Origin: Chloroflexota bacterium
GTDB lineage: Bacteria; Chloroflexota; Limnocylindria; P2-11E
Length of the DNA stretch: 59,121 nucleotides
Direction: 5' to 3'
Assembly: GCA_027310565.1 (NCBI GenBank)
Contig: DAIDAP010000017.1
Coordinates: forward strand, 1 to 59,121
Shown piece after piece: positions 18,595 to 25,181 of this stretch. Below the pieces are notes generated by a model that searched no databases, was not told the DNA's origin, and saw only the letters and a list, made by a program, of their open reading frames with translations. The position numbers were made by a program, and so were the translations under genes. Positions within the stretch are counted from its first letter, which is position 1. Each line of letters opens with the position of its first letter.

Positions 18595-20375
18595 ATGGGC
18601 CTCGATCAGATCACCGCGCTCGCATTCGCCCTGCGCACGGCAGCGGGCGCGTACGCGCTCCTCATCGGCTCAGGGGTGTCGTCAGCCGCAGGGATTCCAC
18701 GGGCTGGGACATCGTGCTCGATCTAATCAAGGCGCATCGCTGCAGTCGAGAAGTCCGACGCTGCGGAGGATCCTGTCGCCTACTACGTCAAGACCTTCAA
18801 CGAAGAGGCGACGTACGCCAATGTCATGGCGAAGGTTGCGCGGACCCAGACCGAACGCCAGGAGCTGCTCCGACGCTACATCGAACCCACGGACGAGCAG
18901 CGCGCCTCGGGTGTTCGCGTGCCGACGGCCGCACACCGAGCGATCGCGGAGCTCGTGCGTCGGCAGTACGTGCGCGTCATCCTGACGACGAACTTCGATC
19001 GGCTCATCGAGCAGGCGCTCGAGGAGCGCGCTGTGTCGTTCGATGTCATCGATTCCGTGGACGCTCTGCGCGGCGCGCGCCCGCTCGGCCAGAGTCCAGC
19101 GGTGCTCGTCAAGCTCCACGGCGACTATCGCGACGCGCGGCTACCAACACGCCAGCGGAACTTGGCAGCTACGAGCCCGAGATTGACCAGCTGCTTGATA
19201 GGGTCCTGGATGAACACGACCTGATCGTCTCTGGCTGGTCGGCGACCTGGGATGACGCGCTCCGGTCGGCCATCCGTCGTCAGCCAAACCGTCGGTTCAC
19301 GACCTTCTGGTCTGCCCGGGGTGAACTCAGTCCCGAAGCGAGCGAGCTCGTGCGAGCACGCCAGGCCGTGCTCATCGCCGGGCACGACGCCGAACGATTC
19401 TTCACGCAGCTCGAGCGGAAGGTCACCGCGCTCGAGGAGGTAGACCGGCCGCACCCGCTGAGCGTGAAGACCGCGGTCGCGGAGCTCAAACGCTATATCC
19501 CCGATCCGCAGGCGCGCCTGCGACTCGAGGATCTGCTGCAAATCGAGACCGAACGGGCGGCTGAGGCGATCGCGCCCGCGCGCTTTCCGGCGCAGGCGCC
19601 CGGCTCGAACGACGAGGCGCAGGGGCGCGTGGCGCGGTACGAGGCCGCCGTTGAAATCCTCGTGGGGCTACTCGCAACCGGCTGCTCGCACAGCACTGGT
19701 CCCGAGCAGGATCGGCTCTACAGCGCCGTGATCGAGCGTATCGCGGAGACCGCCGCGATCGAGAGCGGGCTCACGGCGTACATCGCCCTGCGGAGGTACC
19801 CCGGTCTCGTGTGTCTTTACGCGGCTGGCATCGGCGCGCTCGCGGGTGAGCGCTGGGCGACGCTACGTGAGGTCTGGTTCGGTCGAACGACGCGTGATCC
19901 GAACGGGCGAAGCGTGCCGCTGGTGGCGGGTCTGTTCCTCCACGACGCGTTCCAGGACGTGAACGCCCAGACGCTCTTGCACCCGGCCGCCGACCCCAAT
20001 CGGCGCATGTTCACGCCGATCTCCGATCACCTGCACGACCTGTTGCGTGAGCCGCTGCGCGAACTACTCCGCTCGGACGAGCGCTACGCGAGCGCGTTCG
20101 ATCACTACGAGCTGCTCTCCTCGATGGCGCGCATCGACCTGCACGCGAGTTGGACCGCGCAGGGATACGTTCCCGACGGGTTCATCGGCTCCTTCGCTTG
20201 GCGCTACCGGATGCACAACGAGGGTTGCCCGGCCGAGTGGGCGACGAACGAGCTCGCGCGTAGCGGCGCCAACTGGCCTTTGCCGCAGTCGGGCCTCTTC
20301 GGGGGTGAGCCGCAACGCTTCACTGCTGCACTCGCTGCTGCGATCGCGCTCGCCCAGAAGCTGCCCTGGTTTTGA
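18595..20375 (+). pseudogene. Long SIR2-family protein, multiple frameshifts
   Basis: ATG 18595 opens ALRTAAGAYALLIGSGVSSAAGIP, the SIR2 NAD-binding loop. TGWDIVLDLIK follows in another frame (one base missing near 18699). The original frame returns near 18736 with IAAVEKSDAAEDPVAYYVKTFNEE and reaches VRVILTTNFDRLIEQ and VLVKLHGDYRDAR. A last shift near 19140 leads to NTPAELGSYEPEIDQLL, SGWSATWDDAL and an uninterrupted 400-residue C-terminal domain to 20375. GSGVSxAAGIP, TTNFDRLIE and KLHGDY match the SIR2 domains of NAD-depleting anti-phage proteins. The intact coding quality of every piece suggests recent breakage or read errors. Confidence 0.8.
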
Positions 20376-20432
20376 CGCTGTCAGCTTCGTAGGTCCGCGC
20401 GCCGCGAGTTGCCGTCGTTGACTAACTGACGT

Positions 20433-20783
20433 ATGTCGAGCGACAGCGCGCTCGTGCGCGCACTCTGTCGTGTCTCGCGCTGGGATCTTGCTGGGTTCGT
20501 CGCGGTCGTCGTCGTGACCTTCGTGGCCAGTGACATGAGCAATGCGCGGCACGTAGCCGTCGGACTCGTCGCCTTGCTGACCGCGTTCGTGACCCTGGTG
20601 TGCTCCTCATTTGTTGCGAGATCGAGATCGCAACGTCGCGATCAGCCGCGCCGCGTCGGGCTTCAGCCCACGCTTCTTCCACACCGCAATCCGATAGACG
20701 AAGTGATCGACGAAGTATCCGACCGCAAGTCCGCAGATGGCGACCGAAATCGCGACCGTCGCGCCTCGCGTCTGCGGGAGTGA
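20433..20783 (+). CDS. Small two-helix membrane protein, overlaps opposite gene
   Basis: 116 residues. Two membrane segments (DLAGFVAVVVVTFVAS and VAVGLVALLTAFVTLVCSSFVA) occupy residues 18-62. The last 50 residues are basic/acidic, lie antisense to the 3' end of 20607-21137 and look like an extension past the original stop. It starts 58 bases after the SIR2 gene. No Shine-Dalgarno is obvious and no family is recognised. Confidence 0.45.
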   Translation: MSSDSALVRALCRVSRWDLAGFVAVVVVTFVASDMSNARHVAVGLVALLTAFVTLVCSSFVARSRSQRRDQPRRVGLQPTLLPHRNPIDEVIDEVSDRKSADGDRNRDRRASRLRE

Positions 20784-21137
20784 GCTTTGCAGCGTGACAA
20801 GCACGACGATCCCCACGCCCAACGGCGCACCAAGTCCCGCCGCTACGTAGAACGCTCGAAGCGACTGAGTCGGTACAAGAAAGGCCCGGAGTGGCACTGA
20901 GCGTGAGCGTTGCCACTTCAGAACGCCTGCGACGCCCGCGCTCACGGCGAGCAGGAGGAGCCCGAGGCCGGGACCTGCCGCTCCTGGCTGGGAGAACGCC
21001 CAGATGCCAACGCCCGCTGCCGCGATCGCGAGCGTCAACGTAGCTCTGGCGCCAGCGTGCAGCCGCGCGCGTAGCGCCTGCGACCGCGCGCGACGCCTGT
21101 GCCGAACACGCGAAGATCCCACACCCGTGTTGGCCAC
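20607..21137 (-). CDS. Four-helix membrane protein of unknown function
   Basis: 176 residues from GTG 21137. After a basic N-terminus there are four hydrophobic segments: ATLTLAIAAAGVGIWAF, GLGLLLLAVSAGVAGVL, AAGLGAPLGVGIVVLVTL and AVGYFVDHFVYR with its preceding VAISVAICGL. The C-terminal tail is basic (KKRGLKPDAARLIATLRSRSRNK). No transporter or enzyme motif is visible. Its 3' end overlaps the convergent plus-strand gene by 177 bp. Confidence 0.55.
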   Translation of the reverse strand: MANTGVGSSRVRHRRRARSQALRARLHAGARATLTLAIAAAGVGIWAFSQPGAAGPGLGLLLLAVSAGVAGVLKWQRSRSVPLRAFLVPTQSLRAFYVAAGLGAPLGVGIVVLVTLQSSLPQTRGATVAISVAICGLAVGYFVDHFVYRIAVWKKRGLKPDAARLIATLRSRSRNK

Positions 21138-21179
21138 GCGGATCAGAGCGTATGACGCATCACCAAAACGTGAGGCTCT

Positions 21180-21473
21180 CTATTTCGCGAAGGCAGTATC
21201 CCGAGCGCGCTCGAGCGACGCGATGAATGCGTCGAGCTCCTCGCGCGTGTAGAACTCAAGCCACGGGAGCGGCTCCGTACGCAGCGCCGCGATCACGCGA
21301 TCGAGCTTGCGCTGCGGCGTGTTCGCAGCGAGGCAGCGGTGGACTGAGAAGAGCTGAACCTCGACGTACGGGCACTGCCAATTGCCCTCGCCGTCCGCGC
21401 CCTCGAGGTTCGGGCCGGCGGTCACGCGCAGCACGCAGTTGGAGCAGAAGGTCTCGACGTAGGCGGTCTGCAT
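21180..21473 (-). CDS. Small cysteine-containing hypothetical protein
   Basis: 97 residues from ATG 21473, with GGGAG eight bases upstream; longer in-frame starts lack support. CSNC near the N-terminus, then QCPYVEVQLFSVHRC, give four Cys and a His suited to one zinc site. The rest is an amphipathic helix region (QRKLDRVIAALRTEP, REELDAFIASLERARD). It may be a small zinc-ribbon protein; no family is recognised. It is followed upstream on the same strand by another small zinc-ribbon-like gene. Confidence 0.5.
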   Translation of the reverse strand: MQTAYVETFCSNCVLRVTAGPNLEGADGEGNWQCPYVEVQLFSVHRCLAANTPQRKLDRVIAALRTEPLPWLEFYTREELDAFIASLERARDTAFAK

Positions 21474-21511
21474 CGCAGGGTCTCCCTTCGAGCCAGGCCG
21501 CTTTGGGCGGC

Positions 21512-21712
21512 CTAGGCTAGGGAGCCCGCCATCGCATCGCGCCGCCGTCCGAGCTCGACCTGCAGATCGCGCCGCTCCCAGCACGGCCCGCAGATCTCGA
21601 CCAACACACCATCAATGTCCCGACGCCACCACGTGTGCGGCGCCTTCCGCACCCGCCCGTGCTGGTCAGCCTCGTTGGGGACCACACCGCACCACCAGCA
21701 CTCGTGCCGCAC
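21512..21712 (-). CDS. Small zinc-ribbon-like protein
   Basis: 66 residues from GTG 21712. CWWCG near the N-terminus and ICGPCWERRD near residue 40 make a CxxC...CxxC treble-clef or ribbon. Between them lies RKAPHTWWRRDIDGVLV. Such proteins are typical of phage and island DNA. No function can be assigned. It lies 39 bp from the next small gene on the same strand. Confidence 0.5.
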   Translation of the reverse strand: MRHECWWCGVVPNEADQHGRVRKAPHTWWRRDIDGVLVEICGPCWERRDLQVELGRRRDAMAGSLA

Positions 21713-22123
21713 GAGCCGATCCTAGCGACGCGCGCTACTCGCCGAGGAAGTCGCTGGGCTCTTGCTCTCGTCTGGGTCGGACCGAAGTCAGGACGAGGGC
21801 GGACGAGACCCCGCGAGCGACTGACGTCTCTGACCGTGCAACCCGGCTGGGATCTTCCGTCGCGATCGTCGGCGTCGCGTCTCCCGGACGTAGTCGATGC
21901 CGACGGCAGGTATGGACCTCCTGCAAAGCTTGGCGCTTTGTATGAACGCGACTACTCGTGTCGAAGCCGTTGCCGCGCTGAAGACTATAGTCTTCGAAGA
22001 GTGAAGGGCCGTGGTCGATCGGGGCGTTGCGTCAGGGAGGAAGCTGACCGCTGGATTGGCACCGAGAATGGCACCGATCGCGTGCGCAAGTGCCTGGGAA
22101 ACGGCCCGCGCGAGCGGTGTGTT
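21713..22123. other. Non-coding stretch bearing a palindrome and direct repeats
   Basis: No protein-like frame is seen. It contains a 16-bp perfect palindrome at 21980-21995 and direct repeats of TGGCACCGA at 22057-22065 and 22070-22078. GATTGGCACC at 22054-22063 recurs at 22242-22251, on the other side of the tRNA fragment. The arrangement resembles arm-type recombinase sites around an attachment core, but no integrase gene lies in the window. Confidence 0.45.
21980..21995. repeat. 16-bp perfect palindrome GAAGACTATAGTCTTC
   Basis: The sequence equals its own reverse complement and is AT-richer than its surroundings. It could be an operator or recombinase site. Without a loop and T-run it is not a typical terminator. 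Confidence 0.55.
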
Positions 22124-22168
22124 GGCGGTTTTCAAGACCGCCGCATTCGACCGCTCTGCCACCCCTCC
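22124..22168 (-). pseudogene. 5' half of tRNA-Ser(UGA), 3' half missing
   Basis: Read on the minus strand, the 45 bases carry a serine-tRNA acceptor 5' strand (GGAGGGG), the D-arm (TGGCAGAGCGGTCGAATGC) and a complete anticodon stem-loop, GCGGT CTTGAAA ACCGC, with anticodon TGA. What follows is neither the class II variable arm nor GGTTCGAATCC nor the 3' acceptor CCCCTCC. The tRNA is thus cut at the end of the anticodon stem, a known target position of tyrosine recombinases. The missing half is not elsewhere in the window. Confidence 0.8.
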
Positions 22169-22190
22169 GAGTGCAGATACACGCATTGTC

Positions 22191-22230
22191 GCGCACCAGC
22201 GCGCAACAGCGCGCACCCTCGCGCACCCGA
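22191..22230 (+). repeat. Four 10-bp tandem repeats (GCGCACCAGC-like)
   Basis: Four contiguous decamers, each beginning GCGCA: GCGCACCAGC, GCGCAACAGC, GCGCACCCTC, GCGCACCCGA. The exact 10-base period puts them on one face of the helix. They lie 22 bp from the truncated tRNA-Ser and may be accessory or arm-type binding sites of an integration apparatus. Confidence 0.7.
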
Positions 22231-22304
22231 TTGGGCCCACCGATTGGCACCACGCGACGGTCACTTCGCTCGTTCGATTCGTGCCTCACGGACGGCGGTC
22301 ACAC

Positions 22305-22391
22305 GGGAAGGTGGCTGAGCCAGGTTGAGAGCGGCGGCGTGCTAAGCCGCTAGAGCGCAAGCTCTCGCGCGTTCGAATCGCGCCCTTCCCG
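22305..22391 (+). tRNA. tRNA-Ser(GCU)
   Basis: Full cloverleaf: acceptor GGGAAGG pairs with CCTTCCC followed by discriminator G, anticodon stem-loop GCGGC GTGCTAA GCCGC (anticodon GCT), class II variable arm AGAGC-GCAA-GCTCT, and T-arm GCGCG TTCGAAT CGCGC. CCA is not encoded. It sits 137 bp from the broken tRNA-Ser(UGA), on the opposite strand. Confidence 0.95.
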
Positions 22392-22398
22392 CCGACAA

Positions 22399-23712
22399 GT
22401 GTCGGACCCCTGCGTGGTGGGCGTGGTGCCGCGTCCGACTATCGTCCTTCACGTGAGCGTCGGCGCGAGTAGCAGTCCCGGCGATGAGGTGCGCTCCTGG
22501 CCGGACCATCCAGTGTTATGCACCTTCGCTGCCCGCCTGCCGTTTGCACTACGCCTCGGCGACGGCGGCGTCCATCGGTTCATCCTCGCCGACACGTACG
22601 GTGACATCAGAGAGGCGAAGCTCTTTCCGGGGCCTCCATTCGTTCGAATCCGTGTCTGCAACTTATCGACCGGTGGGGTCGAAATCGAGTCCCCTACAAC
22701 ACCGCTCGCGCTACGCGCGATGTATGGCGTCGAGCTCCCGTCATCGCAGGTCGATGCCCTACCCGGCCTCGCGTACGAGCAATGGATCTCGATGGAGACG
22801 CCGAGCGCGCGACTCTCGCTCGAGAAGGTGGAGGACGCCGCCTATCCGTTTCACCGTTGCGTCGGTGTGCTCGGTTTCTTCCTGCGGAGCCACAACTTCG
22901 TCTTCCATGACCCGCACGTGTATCCGGTGTCGACGCAGGAGCTCGGTAACGTCGTCTACATCGGGGAGTACGAAATTGGGGGAAGGGCGTGGCACTACCG
23001 ATCGTCGATGCTGATGCACCCCGGTCGACTTCCGGCGTACAAGCCGTACGAGACGAGATTCAAGAGCGAGAGCGAGGCGATTGCCTGGGGCGCACGCGCG
23101 CTCGCGCTCGGACGGCCGTTCTCACGGTCGGTTCAGCTCGTGTTGCGCGCCGAGCGCGCGAGCGGCATTCGCGGCGACGGTGCGGATGCGGTCGTGGGTC
23201 TGCAGACCGCGCTTGAGAGTCGGCTGTACGAGACTTGGCGATTGCTTCTCGTCGACAAGGGAGAATCAGCGGCCGACATCGAAAGGCGCGTCGCCGCCGA
23301 AACATCGTTCCGCTCGTTGTTGCTGACGATCCTGCCGCAGTTCCTTGGTGGCTCGTGGAACCGTACTGACAAGGAGTCGGCGGTTGGGGCGTGCTGGGAA
23401 AAGCTCTACCTGTTACGGAATCGTGTCGTCCACGTGGGTCACGAGCCATCGGTCTACGAGTTCCAGGCTGGACGCGATGCGTACGACCGCCTGCGTCATT
23501 TCGTCCGCGAGCGCGTCTGGGAAAGACGCTTCCTCTACCCACGGACCACGCTCGCTGTCATTGGTCGCGATGGAATGGCTGCTCGAGGCTGGTCGGATCC
23601 CAACTTCGATCGCCGCATCGAGCAGTTTCTTGCCGAGCCGGCGCCGTACTTTCTCCCGTGGGACATCGCTGGTCGGCCGAAGAACGCGCGAGGTTCCACG
23701 AGTACAGCTTGA
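22399..23712 (+). CDS. HEPN-like domain protein of unknown function
   Basis: Up to 437 residues. GTG 22399 is only 8 bases after the tRNA, so a later GTG (for example 22453) may be the true start. The N-terminal 250 residues are unrecognised, with beta-like character. The last third is helical: DAVVGLQTALESRLYETWRLLL, then CWEKLYLLRNRVVHVGHEP, where RNRVVH is an R-x4-H motif as in HEPN ribonucleases and related helical domains. HEPN proteins are frequent in toxin-antitoxin and anti-phage systems. It lies between tRNA-Ser and a truncated core gene, which suggests acquisition by insertion. Confidence 0.65.
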   Translation: MSDPCVVGVVPRPTIVLHVSVGASSSPGDEVRSWPDHPVLCTFAARLPFALRLGDGGVHRFILADTYGDIREAKLFPGPPFVRIRVCNLSTGGVEIESPTTPLALRAMYGVELPSSQVDALPGLAYEQWISMETPSARLSLEKVEDAAYPFHRCVGVLGFFLRSHNFVFHDPHVYPVSTQELGNVVYIGEYEIGGRAWHYRSSMLMHPGRLPAYKPYETRFKSESEAIAWGARALALGRPFSRSVQLVLRAERASGIRGDGADAVVGLQTALESRLYETWRLLLVDKGESAADIERRVAAETSFRSLLLTILPQFLGGSWNRTDKESAVGACWEKLYLLRNRVVHVGHEPSVYEFQAGRDAYDRLRHFVRERVWERRFLYPRTTLAVIGRDGMAARGWSDPNFDRRIEQFLAEPAPYFLPWDIAGRPKNARGSTSTA

Positions 23713-23761
23713 CCCCATCCGGTGAGATTGGGACCGTGGATCGCGAATTCACGACACCTGT

Positions 23762-23899
23762 TTGCAGGTCGCACCCGAGGACGTGAAGGCATACGAGGTG
23801 AGTAAGGGGACGCTGCGCTTCCCGGTGGACCGTCCGCTGCCCGATCGGCTCGTCGCGAAGATCGTGAAGGCGCGCATCAAGCAGATCGACGCCGAGTGA
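23762..23899 (+). pseudogene. 3' remnant of a DUF1801-like gene
   Basis: Forty-five codons ending at TGA 23899: YEVSKGTLRFPVDRPLPDRLVAKIVKARIKQI. This is the C-terminal signature of DUF1801/YdhG-type proteins (TSKGTIRFPxDKPLPxxLVxKIVKxRI). An in-frame TGA lies just upstream near 23727 and the N-terminal two thirds of the family are absent. The missing part was replaced by the HEPN-like gene segment, so this marks an insertion or deletion boundary at about 23.71-23.76 kb. Confidence 0.7.
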
Positions 23900-23906
23900 C
23901 CCACCG

Positions 23907-24521
23907 TCAGCGCGAGCCGACGCTGAACACGAGCTCGGCGTCGGCGGACGCGGCGCCGTCGTTGCGCAGCTCGAGGCCGCTGCAGCCGCTGTCCACGGTC
24001 CCCCATCGACCGCGCCCCAGGTCCGAGCGCGAGCGCGCGTCGTACAGGGTCGCGACGAGCGGCTGGCTCGCGCGCCACGCCGCGGTCCACACCAACGATC
24101 CGCAGGGCGGCGCGGTCCTGCCCTGCCGGCCGGCCAGGTCCGAGGGCTCCACCAGATAGGAGCGGCCCGCGCCCACGCTGAAGACGATCGAGCCGCTCGC
24201 GGCGACCGCGGCCCCGCTCGGCAGAGACGGCTGGGCCGGCATCGGCGGCAGCGCGCCGGTCGAGCCCGGCGTCTCGGTCGGCCTCGTCGTCGCCGTCGCG
24301 GTCGGCGAGGGGCTCGGCGAGGGGCTGGGGCTCGCCGTTCGCGAAGGCGGAGGCGTGGTCGGCCGGGCCGTCGGCGGCGCGGAGGACGGCGGCGCGGTCG
24401 GCGGGGGCACGGTCGGCGTCGCGGTCGAGAAGACGCGCGTCTGCGGCTCGCACGACGCGAGCAGCAGCAGCAGCACGAGCGTCCCCGGCACCAGACGAGC
24501 GGCGCTCACAGGTGGCAGCAT
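23907..24521 (-). CDS. Lipoprotein with Pro/Thr/Ser-rich stalk
   Basis: About 204 residues from ATG 24521 (GTG 24509 is an alternative). The signal LVPGTLVLLLLLASC ends in an LASC lipobox. A 55-residue Pro/Thr/Ser linker with SPSPSPSPSP follows, then a beta-rich C-terminal domain (AASGSIVFSVGAGRSYLVEPSDLAG ... LVWTAAWRASQPLVATLYDA ... ELVFSVG) with a possible Cys pair (PPCGSL, DSGCSG). It is presumably tethered to the outer face of the membrane. The role is unknown. It is divergent from the S4 gene. Confidence 0.7.
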   Translation of the reverse strand: MLPPVSAARLVPGTLVLLLLLASCEPQTRVFSTATPTVPPPTAPPSSAPPTARPTTPPPSRTASPSPSPSPSPTATATTRPTETPGSTGALPPMPAQPSLPSGAAVAASGSIVFSVGAGRSYLVEPSDLAGRQGRTAPPCGSLVWTAAWRASQPLVATLYDARSRSDLGRGRWGTVDSGCSGLELRNDGAASADAELVFSVGSR

Positions 24522-24527
24522 GCCAGC

Positions 24528-24887
24528 ATCGACCCCGTCCGTGTAGACGCCTGGCTCTGGGCGGTCCGCCTGTACAAGACGCGCTCCGCCGCGACGGCGG
24601 CGTGCCGCGGCGGGCACGTGCGCGTGAATCGCATCGCCGCGAAGGCATCGACGCACATCACGGTCGGCGACCGCATCGACGCGCTCACCGATCGCGCGCG
24701 GAGCGTCGAGGTCGTCACGCTCGTCCACAAGCGTGTCGGCGCCGCGATCGCCGCCGCCTGCTTCGTCGACCACAGCCCGCCGCCGCCCGTGGTCCGGCGA
24801 CAGGCGCCCGCGCCGCGGCGCGAGCGCGGCATGGGCCGGCCCACCAAGCGCGAGCGGCGGCGGATGGACCGCGTGCGCCGACCGTGA
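24528..24887 (+). CDS. S4-domain RNA-binding protein (Hsp15/RqcP-like)
   Basis: The frame reads VRVDAWLWAVRLYKTRSAATAACRGGHVRVN, then AKASTHITVGDRIDAL, the S4 RNA-binding fold of Hsp15-type ribosome-associated proteins, and a basic C-terminal tail (RRERGMGRPTKRERRRMDRVRRP). No ATG, GTG or TTG lies in frame before the conserved N-terminus. The M expected before RVDAWLW is GTC at 24537, and ATC 24528 is the nearest alternative. A GTG at 24618 would delete half of the S4 domain and is unlikely. It may use a rare start or carry a base error. The family acts on stalled 50S subunits. Confidence 0.75.
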   Translation: MDPVRVDAWLWAVRLYKTRSAATAACRGGHVRVNRIAAKASTHITVGDRIDALTDRARSVEVVTLVHKRVGAAIAAACFVDHSPPPPVVRRQAPAPRRERGMGRPTKRERRRMDRVRRP

Positions 24888-24895
24888 GGCCCGCG

Positions 24896-24901
24896 TAGCC
24901 T
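24896..24901 (+). promoter_or_regulatory. Candidate -10 box of a leaderless gene
   Basis: TAGCCT (TANNNT) ends exactly 7 bases before GTG 24909, and there is no Shine-Dalgarno in the gap. The same geometry recurs at argC and at both genes flanking 27.73 kb. Confidence 0.5.
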
Positions 24902-24908
24902 GCATCTC

Positions 24909-25181
24909 GTGGCCGTCGAGATCCGCGTCGAGCGCGGCGGCGCGGTGTGGATCGTGTCGGTCGCGGTCGCGCAGCGCGGGAAGCGCACCGAGCATCGCGT
25001 GACCGTCTCCGCCGCCGACCTCGAGCGCTACGGCGCGAGCGATCCGGCGGATCTCGTGCGGCGCGCCTTCGCGTTCCTCCTCGAGCGCGAGTCGAGCACG
25101 TCCATCCTGCGCGAGTTCCGCATCACCGAGATCGAGCGCTACTTCCCCGAGTTCCGCGAGGCGATCCAGTCCAGCGCGTAG
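24909..25181 (+). CDS. Small conserved hypothetical protein
   Basis: 90 residues from GTG 24909. A beta-hairpin N-terminus (VEIRVERGGAVWIVSVAVAQ ... TEHRVTVSAADLERYG) leads to a helix and the motif SILREFRITEIERYFPEF. I have the impression of a small conserved actinobacterial/chloroflexal family ending ERYFPEF, function unknown. The 3' end overlaps the end of the convergent regulator gene by 43 bp. Confidence 0.65.
   Translation: MAVEIRVERGGAVWIVSVAVAQRGKRTEHRVTVSAADLERYGASDPADLVRRAFAFLLERESSTSILREFRITEIERYFPEFREAIQSSA

Noticed and set aside
21788-22264. Minus-strand frame of 158 codons
   Set aside because: It translates through the tRNA-Ser fragment and has no domain; spurious.
22305-22391. 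tRNA-Ser(GCU) as the integration site of the left island
   Set aside because: It is complete, and the island lies on its 5' side, whereas tRNA-targeting elements normally lie on the 3' side; the cut tRNA-Ser(UGA) fits better.
24618-24887. GTG 24618 as start of the S4 protein
   Set aside because: It would remove DAWLWAVRLYKTRSAA, half of the S4 domain, although this segment is clearly coding.
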